A stretch of 64,000 bases of DNA from contig JAQTPK010000005.1 of NCBI GenBank assembly GCA_028712885.1, positions 1-64,000 on the forward strand, in the 5' to 3' direction. How positions within the stretch are numbered: the stretch's first letter is position 1; the number at the start of each line of letters is the position of its first letter. Origin of the DNA: Syntrophales bacterium. GTDB taxonomy: Bacteria; Desulfobacterota; Syntrophia; Syntrophales; UBA4778. The notes beneath the pieces were generated by a model. It had not been told where the DNA came from and made no database searches. It worked only from the letters and a program-made list of their open reading frames with translations. Made by a program: the position numbers and the translations under genes. Positions 7,959 through 16,295 of the stretch are shown in pieces.

Positions 7959-8704
7959 CCAGGTCCGGCAAATCACCTGTCATATCCATCACCAGCGGCA
8001 AGGGCGGCGTCGGTAAAACGCTTATTGCGTGCAATCTGGCGACGATTCTTGCCGGGCAGGGCAGAAAGATACTTGTGGCCGACTGCGATCTCGGGCTGGC
8101 CAACATCGATATCATGCTCGGATTGCGGCCCCGGCGCAATCTCAAGGACGTAATTTACGGCGATGCGGACATACGCGATATCGTCATCCCCACCAAAGGC
8201 GGTTTCGATCTGATCCCCGCCAGTTCCGGGGTGCGCGAGATGGCTCAGCTCATCCTGGAGAGGATAGACGTTATCAAGGCCAAAATCCGCTCGCTGCGTA
8301 ATTACGATCTGATCCTGCTCGATACGGGCGCGGGCATTTCGGAAGTGGTGCTGCAGTTCAATCTCCTGGCGGACCGGAATATCGTTGTCATCAACCGGGA
8401 ATTGACCAGCCTCACGGACGCATATGCCATGATCAAAACGATGTATCAGGTATTCGACCGGGACTCCCTGGATATCATCGTAAATTCGGCGGCGGGGGAA
8501 GAGGAAGGAAGGGAGATATTCGGCCGCATCAGCTCGATATGTAAAAAATTTCTGAACGTCAGGCTGACGTATCTCGGGCACGTGCTCCAGGACCCCGTCA
8601 TCCCCAAGTCCATCCTGAAGCAGGAGATTGCGGTCCTCGCGTCACCCCGGTCGAAGATCGCCGCGAATTTCGCTCAGATCGCCCGGGCACTTCCCCTCAA
8701 ATAA
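7955..8704 (+). CDS. MinD/ParA-family ATPase, FlhG-like
   Basis: The 249-residue protein starts with the deviant Walker A loop SGKGGVGKT, followed by DCDLGLANID (switch I) and LILLDTGAGIS (Walker B; FlhG and MinD usually read DTGAG or DTAAG). The family forms ATP dimers on membranes or polar complexes. FlhG sets flagellar number and place, MinD sets division sites. The first part of the C-terminal half (TSLTDAYAMIKTMYQ) resembles the FlhG branch. No flagellar or min gene is nearby, so the cargo is unknown. The ATGA overlap with the diguanylate cyclase suggests linked c-di-GMP signalling and positioning. Confidence 0.83.
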   Translation: MTRSGKSPVISITSGKGGVGKTLIACNLATILAGQGRKILVADCDLGLANIDIMLGLRPRRNLKDVIYGDADIRDIVIPTKGGFDLIPASSGVREMAQLILERIDVIKAKIRSLRNYDLILLDTGAGISEVVLQFNLLADRNIVVINRELTSLTDAYAMIKTMYQVFDRDSLDIIVNSAAGEEEGREIFGRISSICKKFLNVRLTYLGHVLQDPVIPKSILKQEIAVLASPRSKIAANFAQIARALPLK

Positions 8705-8705
8705 G

Positions 8706-8826
8706 TTTCATGTCTCAGGTCTTAAGTAATCGGGTCTGTTGGGTCCATGGCGTCTGTTGCGTCCATTGAGTCCGGTTATAGGAATCATAGACCCGTGACA
8801 TGGAACTTGAGACTTGAGACTCGGGA
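8706..8826. repeat. Word-repeat intergenic hairpin (TGTCTCAGGTCT / GTCTGTTGCGTCCATTG)
   Basis: The left end GTTTCATGTCTCAGGTCTT is partly complementary to the right end GACATGGAACTTGAGACTTGAGAC. Between them are GCGTCTGTTGCGTCCATTGAG words that recur near 45640, 45720, 51870 and 27755. It separates convergent genes and may work as a bidirectional terminator. Confidence 0.6.
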
Positions 8827-9273
8827 CTAACGATATCTTAAAGTGACCGATCCCTCTTCGGGATCGGGCTGCACCGCCATGGTCCTCTTCCCGTCCGAGA
8901 GGAAGAGCGTCCCCCCCTGGATGTCGCCCCAGGGATGGAACGTGTAGCGGTAATTACCGCTTCTGATTTCACCCCGCGCCGGATCTCTGATCCAGATATT
9001 GATCCGGTACGGGATCTGACCGTTTCTACGGCTCTCCAGGTCGTATCCTCCGTCGTCCAGGTTTACAAAAAGGTGTTTTTCGGCGCGTTCACGCATCGCC
9101 CAGAGCCGGCCCTGCCGCAACGCGGTGGAAATATCCGCGGCAAATGCCTCCAGGTCGGCCCTTGGCGATCTCCCCAGGACAAAAATTGACGACAGCCCCA
9201 GAAAAACGGCGATCAGAACCATGCCGGCAAGAAATTCGAGAAATATGGAGTCTCTGTTGGTTATCGTGGGCAT
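8827..9273 (-). CDS. GspH/FimT-like pseudopilin (orphan)
   Basis: The 148-residue protein has an N-terminal hydrophobic helix that follows a short polar leader (FLEFLAGMVLIAVFLGLSSIF), with the Glu typical of position 5 in type IV pilin-like proteins. It then continues as a GspH-like body (ADISTALRQGRLWAMRERAEKH, GTLFLSDGKR). The leader lacks the usual Gly-Phe cleavage pair, so prepilin-peptidase processing is uncertain. GspH proteins are minor pseudopilins of type II secretion or type IV pili, but no other pilus gene is near. The ATG lies within the left arm of a repeat hairpin and has no Shine-Dalgarno. Confidence 0.6.
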   Translation of the reverse strand: MPTITNRDSIFLEFLAGMVLIAVFLGLSSIFVLGRSPRADLEAFAADISTALRQGRLWAMRERAEKHLFVNLDDGGYDLESRRNGQIPYRINIWIRDPARGEIRSGNYRYTFHPWGDIQGGTLFLSDGKRTMAVQPDPEEGSVTLRYR

Positions 9274-9381
9274 AAGGCTAAAGGCAAAGGGCTAAAGGCA
9301 AAGGGCTAAGGGCAAAGGGCTAAGGGCAAAGGGCAACCTGACACTTGAGACCTTTTGCCCCGTGCCTTTTGCCTTATGCCC
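9268..9381. repeat. Word-repeat hairpin (GGGCTAAAGGCAAAG family)
   Basis: GGGCATAAGGCTAAAGGCAAAGGGC-type sequence at 9268-9292 pairs with the segment at 9357-9381 at 22 of 25 positions. Between the arms are four or five further copies of the 14-mer GGGCTAAGGGCAAA. The left arm includes the start codon of the minus-strand pseudopilin gene. Confidence 0.75.
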
Positions 9382-9384
9382 GTT

Positions 9385-9585
9385 TCACTTGTAAAGATCG
9401 GCATCTTTAACCTGCACGCCGAGGACGCGGTCCGACTCCGGGTCGATGAGGCAATGGAGATACGTGCAGGAATAGAACACGAACAGGAACCAGATAATGA
9501 CCAGGGCGGCCCGGATTATTCCGGTTCCGATGAATCCGGCAAGTGCATGCAGCTCGTATTTATTTATGTAAACAGGATCGGACAT
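9385..9585 (-). CDS. Small single-span membrane protein of unknown function
   Basis: The 66-residue protein has one strong membrane span (GTGIIRAALVIIWFLFVFYS) after a short polar N-terminus and a polar tail (DPESDRVLGVQVKDADLYK). GGGGGAG lies 5 bases before the ATG, which argues that it is translated. I do not recognise a family. It is upstream of the pseudopilin-like gene on the same strand, but the intervening repeat hairpin may separate the two transcripts. Confidence 0.55.
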   Translation of the reverse strand: MSDPVYINKYELHALAGFIGTGIIRAALVIIWFLFVFYSCTYLHCLIDPESDRVLGVQVKDADLYK

Positions 9586-9728
9586 GCCACTCCCCCGGGC
9601 AACTGATGAAATAGAGCATGAACTTGCCTTTGATTTGTATCGGGGGTTATTCTGATTTTTCTTATCCGGAATGCCTGAAATGTATTCAGGAAAAAGAACG
9701 GATGGATAATGCCGGCGGGTGAATTAAA

Positions 9729-9809
9729 ATAATGACGGGTAATGGGTAATAGGTAATGGCAATGGGCGGAAAAAGGTCAGTCCCGTTCTTTTATCACCCA
9801 TTACCCGTT
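9729..9809. repeat. Word-repeat hairpin (GGGTAATGGGTAATAGG)
   Basis: GACGGGTAATGGGTAATAGG pairs with CACCCATTACCCGTTTT at the far end, just beyond the ABC-transporter stop codon. Similar GGGTAATGGGTAATGGG sequence recurs near 45588 and 63617. It may serve as the terminator of the minus-strand transporter gene. Confidence 0.6.
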
Positions 9810-11624
9810 TTAATTGAAGGTGACGGGTTTTCCCGTTCCGTCGACAAGGGGCAGGTTGAAGGCGCCCTGCGCGGAAGGGAACATCCCTTTCGCCTGCTGA
9901 AATACCATGGAGGCGTAGAATCCTTTCCGCGACATCAGCTTCTCATGACGCCCTTCTTCGATGATCCGGCCGTCCTTGAGGACGAGAATCCGGTCCGCGG
10001 AAACGACCGTGCTCAGGCGGTGGGCGATCACGAAAGTGGTCCGGCCGTGGAAGAGCTTTTCGAGCGCCTCCTGTACGAGCGCTTCCGTTCTGGTGTCGAG
10101 AGCGGATGTCGCTTCGTCCAGGATCAGGATGGGGGGATTTTTAAGGAGAGCCCGGGCTATTGCGATTCTCTGCTTCTCGCCCGCGGAGAGCCTGTTTCCG
10201 CGTTCGCCGAGCACCGTCTCGTATCCTTGGGGCATCCTGAGGATGAACTCATGGGCATTGGCGATTTTGGCGACACTGATGATCTCGTCCATATCGGCGT
10301 TGGGCTTGCCGTAGGCGATATTGTTCCTGGCGGTATCGTTGAAAAGGAGCGCTTCCTGCAGGACAATACCGATCTGCTTCCGGAGCGACTGCTGGGTGAC
10401 GTCACGGACGTCCGTTCCGTCCACGCGGATGCAGCCGTCCGTCGGATCGTACAGGCGCTGGATAAGAGCCATCATGGTCGACTTTCCCGCCCCGCTCGGT
10501 CCCACCAAGGCGATCATCTCCCCCGGACGGACCGTGAGATCGATCCGGTCGAGAACCGGTTTCTGCAGGGGATCGTAAGAGAACCGGACTTTTTCGAATT
10601 TCACATCGCCGCGCAGGGAGCCGATCGGCTTCGCATTCGGCCGATCTTCCACCATGTCAGGGGCATCAAGAATGGACAGCACCGCCTCAAGCGAAACGGA
10701 TGCGGTTCGAACGGTCCGGAGGATATTGCTGATTCCCTGAACCGGGCCGAAAAGGCCTCCGAGATATCCGAGGAATGCGATCAGCGTTCCCAGGGTGATC
10801 TGTCCCCTCATCATGAGAACGGCCCCTGCCGCAATCGCGGTGACACGGGCGAGAGCTGTGATCAGGTTCTGAGATGCGCCGATCCCGGTATCGATTCCCA
10901 CGCCCCGGACGACGATCCTGTTGGCGTCGCTTACGCCGTCCAGAAACCGCTTTTTCTCCTCGTCCTCCATGGCGAAGCTCTTGACGGTGACAATTCCGGA
11001 AAGGACTTCGTTGAAGCGCGAATATATCCTTATCCAGCGGTCCATCAGTGTGCGTTCCCGGCGTATGTGCTCGGAGGAGGCCAGTGCCGTGATGACCACC
11101 GGAAGCGGAGTGAAGACCAGCACGACCGCGGTCAGAAACATATCCAGGCTGCTCATGATGTAAATGGAAATAGCGAGAAAAAGAAGAGCCGGAAGCGCAT
11201 TGAAAGCAATTTCCGTTACCGCGCCGAGAAAACCCTGTATGCCGCGATCGAGCTTGGTCGTGATTGCTCCCACCGTTTCGTTGCGGTGAAAACTGACCGG
11301 CAGTTTCTGCAGTTTCCCGACGGCGGCCTCCAGGAGGAGATAATGAATCCCGAGCCGCGTCTTCCACGTCATGTAATTCGAGAGGGAGCTCGCCCCTTCC
11401 CGCGCGGCAATAAGTCCGAGGAGAAGGGCGAGACCCGTCATCAGCGGAACAGCCGAAAGCCGTCCTCCCAGTTCGTCAAACAGGTATTTCAGGATCAGCG
11501 GTTCCAGGGCGTTCAAACCGGCGACGGCAAAGGCCAGAACAAGGATAGCGAAAATAGCGGAGCGATATGCGCGCACAAAAGAGAATCCGCGCCGCATCCT
11601 CTGAAAAAGAAGTTTTAAAGACAT
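9810..11624 (-). CDS. ABC exporter, fused permease-ATPase (MsbA/LmrA type)
   Basis: The 604-residue half-transporter has six membrane helices (about 1-300) and an ATPase domain with GPSGAGKST (Walker A), LSAGEKQR (signature), ILILDEATSALD (Walker B with catalytic Glu) and IAHRLST (H-loop). A homodimer would export lipids, drugs or peptides, and the substrate is not evident. The start was moved from the track's 11786 to ATG 11624 (MSLKLLFQRM), because the upstream 54 residues are unlike any permease and CGGATAATTACGG spacing favours the inner start. The 620-residue plus-strand ORF across it is a shadow. Confidence 0.88.
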   Translation of the reverse strand: MSLKLLFQRMRRGFSFVRAYRSAIFAILVLAFAVAGLNALEPLILKYLFDELGGRLSAVPLMTGLALLLGLIAAREGASSLSNYMTWKTRLGIHYLLLEAAVGKLQKLPVSFHRNETVGAITTKLDRGIQGFLGAVTEIAFNALPALLFLAISIYIMSSLDMFLTAVVLVFTPLPVVITALASSEHIRRERTLMDRWIRIYSRFNEVLSGIVTVKSFAMEDEEKKRFLDGVSDANRIVVRGVGIDTGIGASQNLITALARVTAIAAGAVLMMRGQITLGTLIAFLGYLGGLFGPVQGISNILRTVRTASVSLEAVLSILDAPDMVEDRPNAKPIGSLRGDVKFEKVRFSYDPLQKPVLDRIDLTVRPGEMIALVGPSGAGKSTMMALIQRLYDPTDGCIRVDGTDVRDVTQQSLRKQIGIVLQEALLFNDTARNNIAYGKPNADMDEIISVAKIANAHEFILRMPQGYETVLGERGNRLSAGEKQRIAIARALLKNPPILILDEATSALDTRTEALVQEALEKLFHGRTTFVIAHRLSTVVSADRILVLKDGRIIEEGRHEKLMSRKGFYASMVFQQAKGMFPSAQGAFNLPLVDGTGKPVTFN

Positions 11625-11915
11625 CAAGCCACCAAGCGGATAATTACGGTTTGGATGAGGAGGCCCGGGACCGTGCAGCTCAAGCAGAGAGGAACAGAAT
11701 GAGTTTCCGGAAATGTCACAGCACCGCCTGTCCGATGTGTCGCGGCAGGCTGCAAGCTCATATCCCGGCAGCGGGCATGATGTCAACTGAAAAAGAGCTA
11801 CAAACCCTTGTGTTTATTGAGTTGCAGACGTTTGTACCTTGTAAATCAGCGTCCTGATTTGAATAAACCAAGACTGCCGGGAAAAAATTTTTTGCGGCGT
11901 CGAAAGGAGTAGTCG

Positions 11916-12422
11916 ATGAGCAGAATAGCGGTTTTAATCGGAGATATGTTTGAAGATGTGGAGTATGTCAAACCCGCCGAGGCGTTCAGGAAAGCCGGTC
12001 ATGAACTGGTTCATATCGGCGTGGAAGAGGGTAAAACCGTAAAGGGCAAAAAGCAGAAAGCACAGGTCAAGACGGACATTTCCGCCGGAAAAGCCTCAGT
12101 AGAAGACTTCGATGCGGCTTTTATCCCGGGAGGTTATTCGCCCGACCAGATCCGGGTCGATCCGGCCATGGTAAAACTGGCGGCGGATTTCGTGGACAGC
12201 GGGAAACCCGTTCTGGCGATCTGTCATGCCCCGCAGCTGTTGATCACGGCGAAGGCCGTCAAGGGTAGAAGAATAACGGGGTGGAAGTCCATCACTCAGG
12301 ACATCGTAAACGCGGGCGCCGAATTCGTGGATGCCCCGGTTGTCGTCGACGGGAATCTCGTCTCCAGCCGCAACCCCGACGATATCCCGGCGTTTGTGGA
12401 AGAATCTCTGAAAAAACTTTAG
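11916..12422 (+). CDS. DJ-1/PfpI family protein
   Basis: At 168 residues this is full length for the PfpI group. The nucleophile elbow ILAICHAPQLL holds the conserved Cys-His pair, and IGDMFEDVEYVKPAEAF near the N-terminus supplies the conserved acidic residue. The family includes proteases, deglycases or glyoxalases and chaperones, so the exact activity stays open. CGAAAGGAG precedes the ATG. It is single, next to the divergent ABC exporter. Confidence 0.87.
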   Translation: MSRIAVLIGDMFEDVEYVKPAEAFRKAGHELVHIGVEEGKTVKGKKQKAQVKTDISAGKASVEDFDAAFIPGGYSPDQIRVDPAMVKLAADFVDSGKPVLAICHAPQLLITAKAVKGRRITGWKSITQDIVNAGAEFVDAPVVVDGNLVSSRNPDDIPAFVEESLKKL

Positions 12423-12502
12423 GGACTCGGGACTTCATCCTCGGCCCTTGAATTTCCCCGGGTATATCTGATAAGCAAGTAAGAAAAAGCCCGGAGGTAG
12501 AC

Positions 12503-13594
12503 ATGGGTTTCAGGTGCGGCATCATCGGGCTCCCGAATGTAGGGAAGTCGACAATCTTCAATGCCCTGACCGCCGCCGGCGCCCAAGTCGCGAATTATCC
12601 GTTCTGCACCATCGATCCGAACGTCGGCATCGTGCGCGTGCCGGATGCCCGGCTGGACCGGATCGCCGCCGTCGTCAATCCCCCCAAGAAGACCTGCACC
12701 ACCATGGAGTTCTTCGACATTGCCGGGCTGGTAAAGGGCGCCAGCCGCGGCGAAGGGCTCGGCAACAAGTTCCTGGGCCATATCAGGGATGTGGAGGCGC
12801 TGGTGCACATAGTGCGCTGTTTTGAAAATCCCGACGTAGTGCATGTCAGCGGGGAAGTGGACCCGGCAGGGGATATCGAAATCGTCAACACGGAGTTGCT
12901 CCTGGCCGACCTGGAAACCGTGGAGAGGAGGCTGGAAAAATCCGAAAAGCTCCTCCGGCAGGGGGACAAGTCGGCTGTAAAGGAGGTGCAGGTGCTCCAA
13001 CAGATCAAAGATCAGCTCGGAAGGGGCGTTCCGGCGCGGATCGGCGGATGGGATAATGCGCTGGAGAGCCTGAAGGATCTGAACCTTCTTACGGCGAAAC
13101 GAGTTCTATACGTGGCCAATGTGAGCGAGAATGTCCTGAAGTCCGGAAATGGATATATACGGAAGGTGGAAGAGTATGCGTCGCGCGAGCAAGCCCGCAG
13201 CATTGTAATCTGCGGGGATCTCGAAGCGGAAATAGCCGAGCTGCCGGAAGAGGAAAGGAAGGCCTTTCTCGAGGGCCTCGGGCTCAAAGAGTCGGGGCTC
13301 GAGAAACTTATCCGGACGGGATACGAACTGCTGGGACTGATTACTTTCTACACTACGGTAGGCCCGGAGCTCAGGGCATGGACGGTACGGCAGGGAACGA
13401 GGGCGCCCGTCGCAGCGGGGAAAATTCACTCCGACATGGAAAGGGGATTCATCCGCGCCGAGGTCCTTCATTATACGGATTTCATCCGGACCGGAAGCCT
13501 GGCCGCCGCGCGGGACGAAGGATTGATCCGTTCGGAAGGGAAGGAATATATAATACAGGATGGTGATATCGTTCTGTTCAGGTTTAATGTTTGA
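12503..13594 (+). CDS. ychF: Redox-regulated ribosome-associated ATPase YchF
   Basis: The 363-residue length is standard for YchF. The Obg-family G1 loop GLPNVGKST starts at residue 9. FDIAGLVKGASRGEGLGNKFL (G3 region) and the C-terminal TGS domain (ITFYTTVGPELRAWTVRQGT) with FIRAEV and GKEYIIQDGDIVLFRFNV follow. YchF binds ATP rather than GTP and associates with ribosomes and stress responses. CCGGAGGTAGAC precedes the ATG. It is followed by a repeat hairpin, so it is probably monocistronic. Confidence 0.95.
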   Translation: MGFRCGIIGLPNVGKSTIFNALTAAGAQVANYPFCTIDPNVGIVRVPDARLDRIAAVVNPPKKTCTTMEFFDIAGLVKGASRGEGLGNKFLGHIRDVEALVHIVRCFENPDVVHVSGEVDPAGDIEIVNTELLLADLETVERRLEKSEKLLRQGDKSAVKEVQVLQQIKDQLGRGVPARIGGWDNALESLKDLNLLTAKRVLYVANVSENVLKSGNGYIRKVEEYASREQARSIVICGDLEAEIAELPEEERKAFLEGLGLKESGLEKLIRTGYELLGLITFYTTVGPELRAWTVRQGTRAPVAAGKIHSDMERGFIRAEVLHYTDFIRTGSLAAARDEGLIRSEGKEYIIQDGDIVLFRFNV

Positions 13595-13601
13595 AGGTGA
13601 C

Positions 13602-13683
13602 GGGCTAAAGGCAAAGGGCGCGGGGCTAAAGGCGAAAAAACAGGAAAGGGCTTTTATCTCCTATTGCCCTTAGCCTTTTGCCC
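13602..13683. repeat. Word-repeat hairpin after ychF (GGGCTAAAGGCAAAGGGC)
   Basis: GGGCTAAAGGCAAAGGGC (13602-13619) pairs with GCCCTTAGCCTTTTGCCC (13666-13683) at 16 of 18 positions, with another GGGGCTAAAGGCG copy in the loop. It uses the same words as the elements at 9268, 16776 and 19002. Confidence 0.75.
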
Positions 13684-13732
13684 GGGATTATAGAGCACCA
13701 GGCAAACTGTTTTGGGAAGCCGAGGTCGGATT

Positions 13733-14191
13733 ATGGCGAAGACAACATATTCCAGCAAGGGGGGTAAGGTCAGGGCAACCCGGGGCAGGGAGGGCGCCGG
13801 TTCGGGCAAATCACTCGAAGAGATAGTTCGGGAAATGAAGGCCAGACTCCCCCACGCCGAGGAATATAGAGAGAAATCTCTAAAAATTCATGGTCTTATC
13901 TGCGCACGATGCACGCGGGAATTCGATGAATCCACCCGGCACCTCCTGACCGTGCACCACAAGGACGGGAATCACGAAAACAATCCGCCGGACGGCAGCA
14001 ACTGGGAGAACCTGTGCGTTTTTTGCCACGAGGACGCTCACAGCCGGAGCCTCCTCGGGGAATACCTCAACGGCGGCGGGAGCCGGGAAAACGAAAAGAA
14101 GGGCGCCGTGGTCGCCGGAGCCGTCAGAAAGGAGGGTTTCGGCAGCCTCGGGGATAAGCTCCGGGAGGCGATGGAAAGAAAAAAGCGTTAA
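13733..14191 (+). CDS. YajD-like HNH nuclease family protein
   Basis: The 152-residue protein has a basic N-terminus and one HNH/zinc-finger module: CARCTREFDE, the VHHKDGNHENNPPDG core and NLCVFCHEDAH, the spacing seen in E. coli YajD. A polar tail (about 95-152) follows, which makes it longer than YajD. A DNA nuclease role is inferred from the fold, but YajD itself is poorly characterised. ATG 13733 is chosen over TTG 13712, because AGGTCGGATT sits before it and homologues start near MAKTT. No methyltransferase adjoins it, so it is unlikely to be part of a restriction system. Confidence 0.75.
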   Translation: MAKTTYSSKGGKVRATRGREGAGSGKSLEEIVREMKARLPHAEEYREKSLKIHGLICARCTREFDESTRHLLTVHHKDGNHENNPPDGSNWENLCVFCHEDAHSRSLLGEYLNGGGSRENEKKGAVVAGAVRKEGFGSLGDKLREAMERKKR

Positions 14192-14390
14192 ATCCGGCTT
14201 CGAACAATTCCGGAGCCTGCCCTGAAAAGTGTTAAAATACTTGACATTTGTATTGATCTGGATACCGAATGATGCTATAGGAAAGCCTTGTTTGAACCTG
14301 TTAAGCCCGTCTGAATTTTCAGTATAAAATCATAAAGCTTGATGGGTCGATTGATATCTCAAGAAAGGAAAACGGAAGGAGGTAAGATCA

Positions 14391-15383
14391 GTGAATGTGA
14401 TCGATCAGGGAGTCGGTAAGATCTTCACAGATCCGGATGCGGATAAGGTGAGAGAATTCTTTCGAAAGAAAAGCCGCAAGCTGGAAAGCAAAGTGATGAG
14501 CGTCAAGGAAGCGGTTACGAAATTTGTAAAAGACGGCGACTACCTGTGCATCGGCGGTTTCGGTGCAAACAGGATCCCTGCTTCAGTATGCCATGAAATT
14601 GTCAGGCAGGGCAGGAAGAACATGGGATTTGCGGGGCATACGTCGACGCACGATTTCCAGATTCTTTGCGCGGGCGAAGTATTCAACAGGCTGGATATCG
14701 CTTATATCGTAGGTCTCGAGGCCCGAGGATTATCGCCAAATGCCAGAAGGTACATGGAAAGCGGGAAGGTGGAAGTTTCGGAGTGGACGAATTACAGCCT
14801 GTCCGTAAGATTTAAAGCTGCTGCCGCGGGCGTGTCCTTCTATCCCTCCAGAAATATCATGGGAACCGATACATTCAAAATGAGCGGGGCAAAAATCATT
14901 GAGTGCCCCTTCACGGGGACGAAATACGCGGCCATGCCGGCGATCTATCCGGACGTGTCCGCAATCCATGTCCACGAAGCGGATATTTACGGCAATTGCC
15001 GCGCCCGGGGCATCACCGTTTCCGATTTCGACGTAGCCAGGGCATCCAAGCGCCTGATCATTACCTGTGAAAGACTGATCTCGAACGAAGAAATCCGCAG
15101 GGATCCGAGCTACACGGTTATCCCCTACTGGTGTGTCGATGCGGTATGCGAGGTCCCGTTCGGAAGCTATCCCGGAAACATGTACGGGGAGTATTTCTCG
15201 GACGAGGAACATCTGAGGGAGTGGCTGAAAGTGGAAGAAAGTCCCGAAGAATTGAAGAAATTTTTGCAGAAGAACATATTCAGCTGCAAGGATCATTTTG
15301 AATATATCGAGAAAAACGGCGGTATGCACAAAATGCAGATGCTCCGGCAGAAAGAACACATGTTCATCGGCGCAAGGGCATAG
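14391..15383 (+). CDS. CoA-transferase family I, subunit A (glutaconate CoA-transferase-like)
   Basis: The 330-residue protein shows the family I alpha-subunit pattern: MSVKEAVTKFVKDGDYLCIGGFGANRIPASVCHEI near the N-terminus and FKMSGAKIIECPFTG in the middle. It resembles glutaconate CoA-transferase subunit A. With the next gene it should move CoA between carboxylic acids; the acid pair is not fixed by sequence. Start GTG 14391 follows a strong AAGGAGGTAAG. The gap to subunit B is 16 bp. A perfect TTGACA lies at 14241 but the -10 is poor. Confidence 0.85.
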   Translation: MNVIDQGVGKIFTDPDADKVREFFRKKSRKLESKVMSVKEAVTKFVKDGDYLCIGGFGANRIPASVCHEIVRQGRKNMGFAGHTSTHDFQILCAGEVFNRLDIAYIVGLEARGLSPNARRYMESGKVEVSEWTNYSLSVRFKAAAAGVSFYPSRNIMGTDTFKMSGAKIIECPFTGTKYAAMPAIYPDVSAIHVHEADIYGNCRARGITVSDFDVARASKRLIITCERLISNEEIRRDPSYTVIPYWCVDAVCEVPFGSYPGNMYGEYFSDEEHLREWLKVEESPEELKKFLQKNIFSCKDHFEYIEKNGGMHKMQMLRQKEHMFIGARA

Positions 15384-15399
15384 GGAGGAGGCATAAAAC

Positions 15400-16170
15400 A
15401 TGGCTGATTACAATGTAATGGAATTAATGATATGCACTGCTGCAAGGGAACTGGAAGACGGGGCATCGATCGTGGTTGGAACCGGAGCCCCGAATGCGGC
15501 GGCGATGCTCGCCCAGAAGACATCGGCCCCCAATCTCGTGATCATGTTCGAGGCGGGCGGGGCCGTCCCGCTTATTCCTGAAATGCCCATCTCGGTCGGC
15601 GATTCCAGGACGACCTGGAAAGCGCTGATGGCGAGCGGTATGTGCGAGATCATGGAAACTGCCTGCAGGGGTATGGTGGATTACACCTTCCTGGGCGGTG
15701 CGCAGATCGACATGTACGGAAATCTGAATTCGACGCGCATCGGGCCGGACCACCAGAAGCCCAAGGTACGCTTCCCCGGAAGCGGAGGCGCAAACGATCT
15801 GGCTTCCTTCTGCTGGAGGATGTTGGTCATGACCCCTCAGGATACAAAAAGATTCGCTGAGAAGGTCAATTTCATCACGTCTCCCGGATGGCTCCAGGGC
15901 GGCAATTCCCGCGCGAAGTCGGGTCTTCCCCTCGGCGCGGGCCCCTATAAGATCATCACGAATATGGCGGTCATGGATTTCGAGCCCGAATCGAAGCGGA
16001 TGAGAATCATCGCTGTCAACCCCGGCTATTCCGAAAAGGACGTGCAGGCCAATTGCGGATTCGAGCTGCTCAAGGCGAAAAAGATTGTGGAAAACAAGCC
16101 GCCTACCAAGCATGAGCTTCAGATTCTCAGGGAGCAGATCGATCCCTACCGATATGTCATCGGAAGATAA
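15400..16170 (+). CDS. CoA-transferase family I, subunit B (glutaconate CoA-transferase-like)
   Basis: The 256-residue beta subunit carries the motif IMFEAGGAVPLIP, whose Glu matches the catalytic residue that forms the glutamyl-CoA thioester in family I. The body contains GGAQIDMYGNLNSTRIG and FPGSGGANDLASF, both typical. Together with subunit A it forms a cytoplasmic heteromer. GGGAGGAGGC precedes the ATG. A strong terminator follows at 16179. In this anaerobe the enzyme could activate fermentation acids; a link to the acyl-CoA cluster at 34-39.6 kb is possible but unproven. Confidence 0.87.
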   Translation: MADYNVMELMICTAARELEDGASIVVGTGAPNAAAMLAQKTSAPNLVIMFEAGGAVPLIPEMPISVGDSRTTWKALMASGMCEIMETACRGMVDYTFLGGAQIDMYGNLNSTRIGPDHQKPKVRFPGSGGANDLASFCWRMLVMTPQDTKRFAEKVNFITSPGWLQGGNSRAKSGLPLGAGPYKIITNMAVMDFEPESKRMRIIAVNPGYSEKDVQANCGFELLKAKKIVENKPPTKHELQILREQIDPYRYVIGR

Positions 16171-16178
16171 TTTAATTT

Positions 16179-16228
16179 GAGCGCAAGAAAAAGGCCGTGG
16201 CCGCAAGGCCATGGCCTTTTTTGCGCTC
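16179..16228. terminator. Terminator after the CoA-transferase operon
   Basis: AAAAAGGCCGTGGCC, a GCAA loop and GGCCATGGCCTTTTTT form a strong stem ending in a T-run, extended outward by GAGCGCAAG/TTGCGCTC pairing. The structure is symmetrical enough to stop transcription from both sides. Confidence 0.85.
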
Positions 16229-16292
16229 AAGGCAAGTGCTGAGGGCAACCTCATGCTTGAGACCTTTTGCCTTGTACCCTTGGCCTTGAGCC
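16229..16292. repeat. Short word-repeat segment (CTCAAGGCAAGTGC / CCTTGGCCTTGAG)
   Basis: CTCAAGGCAAG and CTTGGCCTTGAG at the two ends are imperfectly complementary, and the phrase GGCAACCTCATGCTTGAGACCTTTTGCC is nearly repeated at 9335-9358. It lies between the terminator and the end of the next minus-strand gene. Confidence 0.5.
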
Positions 16293-16295
16293 CCA

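Noticed and set aside
9756-11618. 620-residue plus-strand ORF
   Set aside because: It lies opposite a complete ABC exporter with every ATPase motif. Its own sequence is Arg/His/Asp-rich with no family pattern, so it is a high-GC shadow frame.
14241-14269. TTGACA upstream of the CoA-transferase genes as a promoter
   Set aside because: The -35 is perfect, but no acceptable -10 occurs at 16-18 bp. It is mentioned only in the gene entry.
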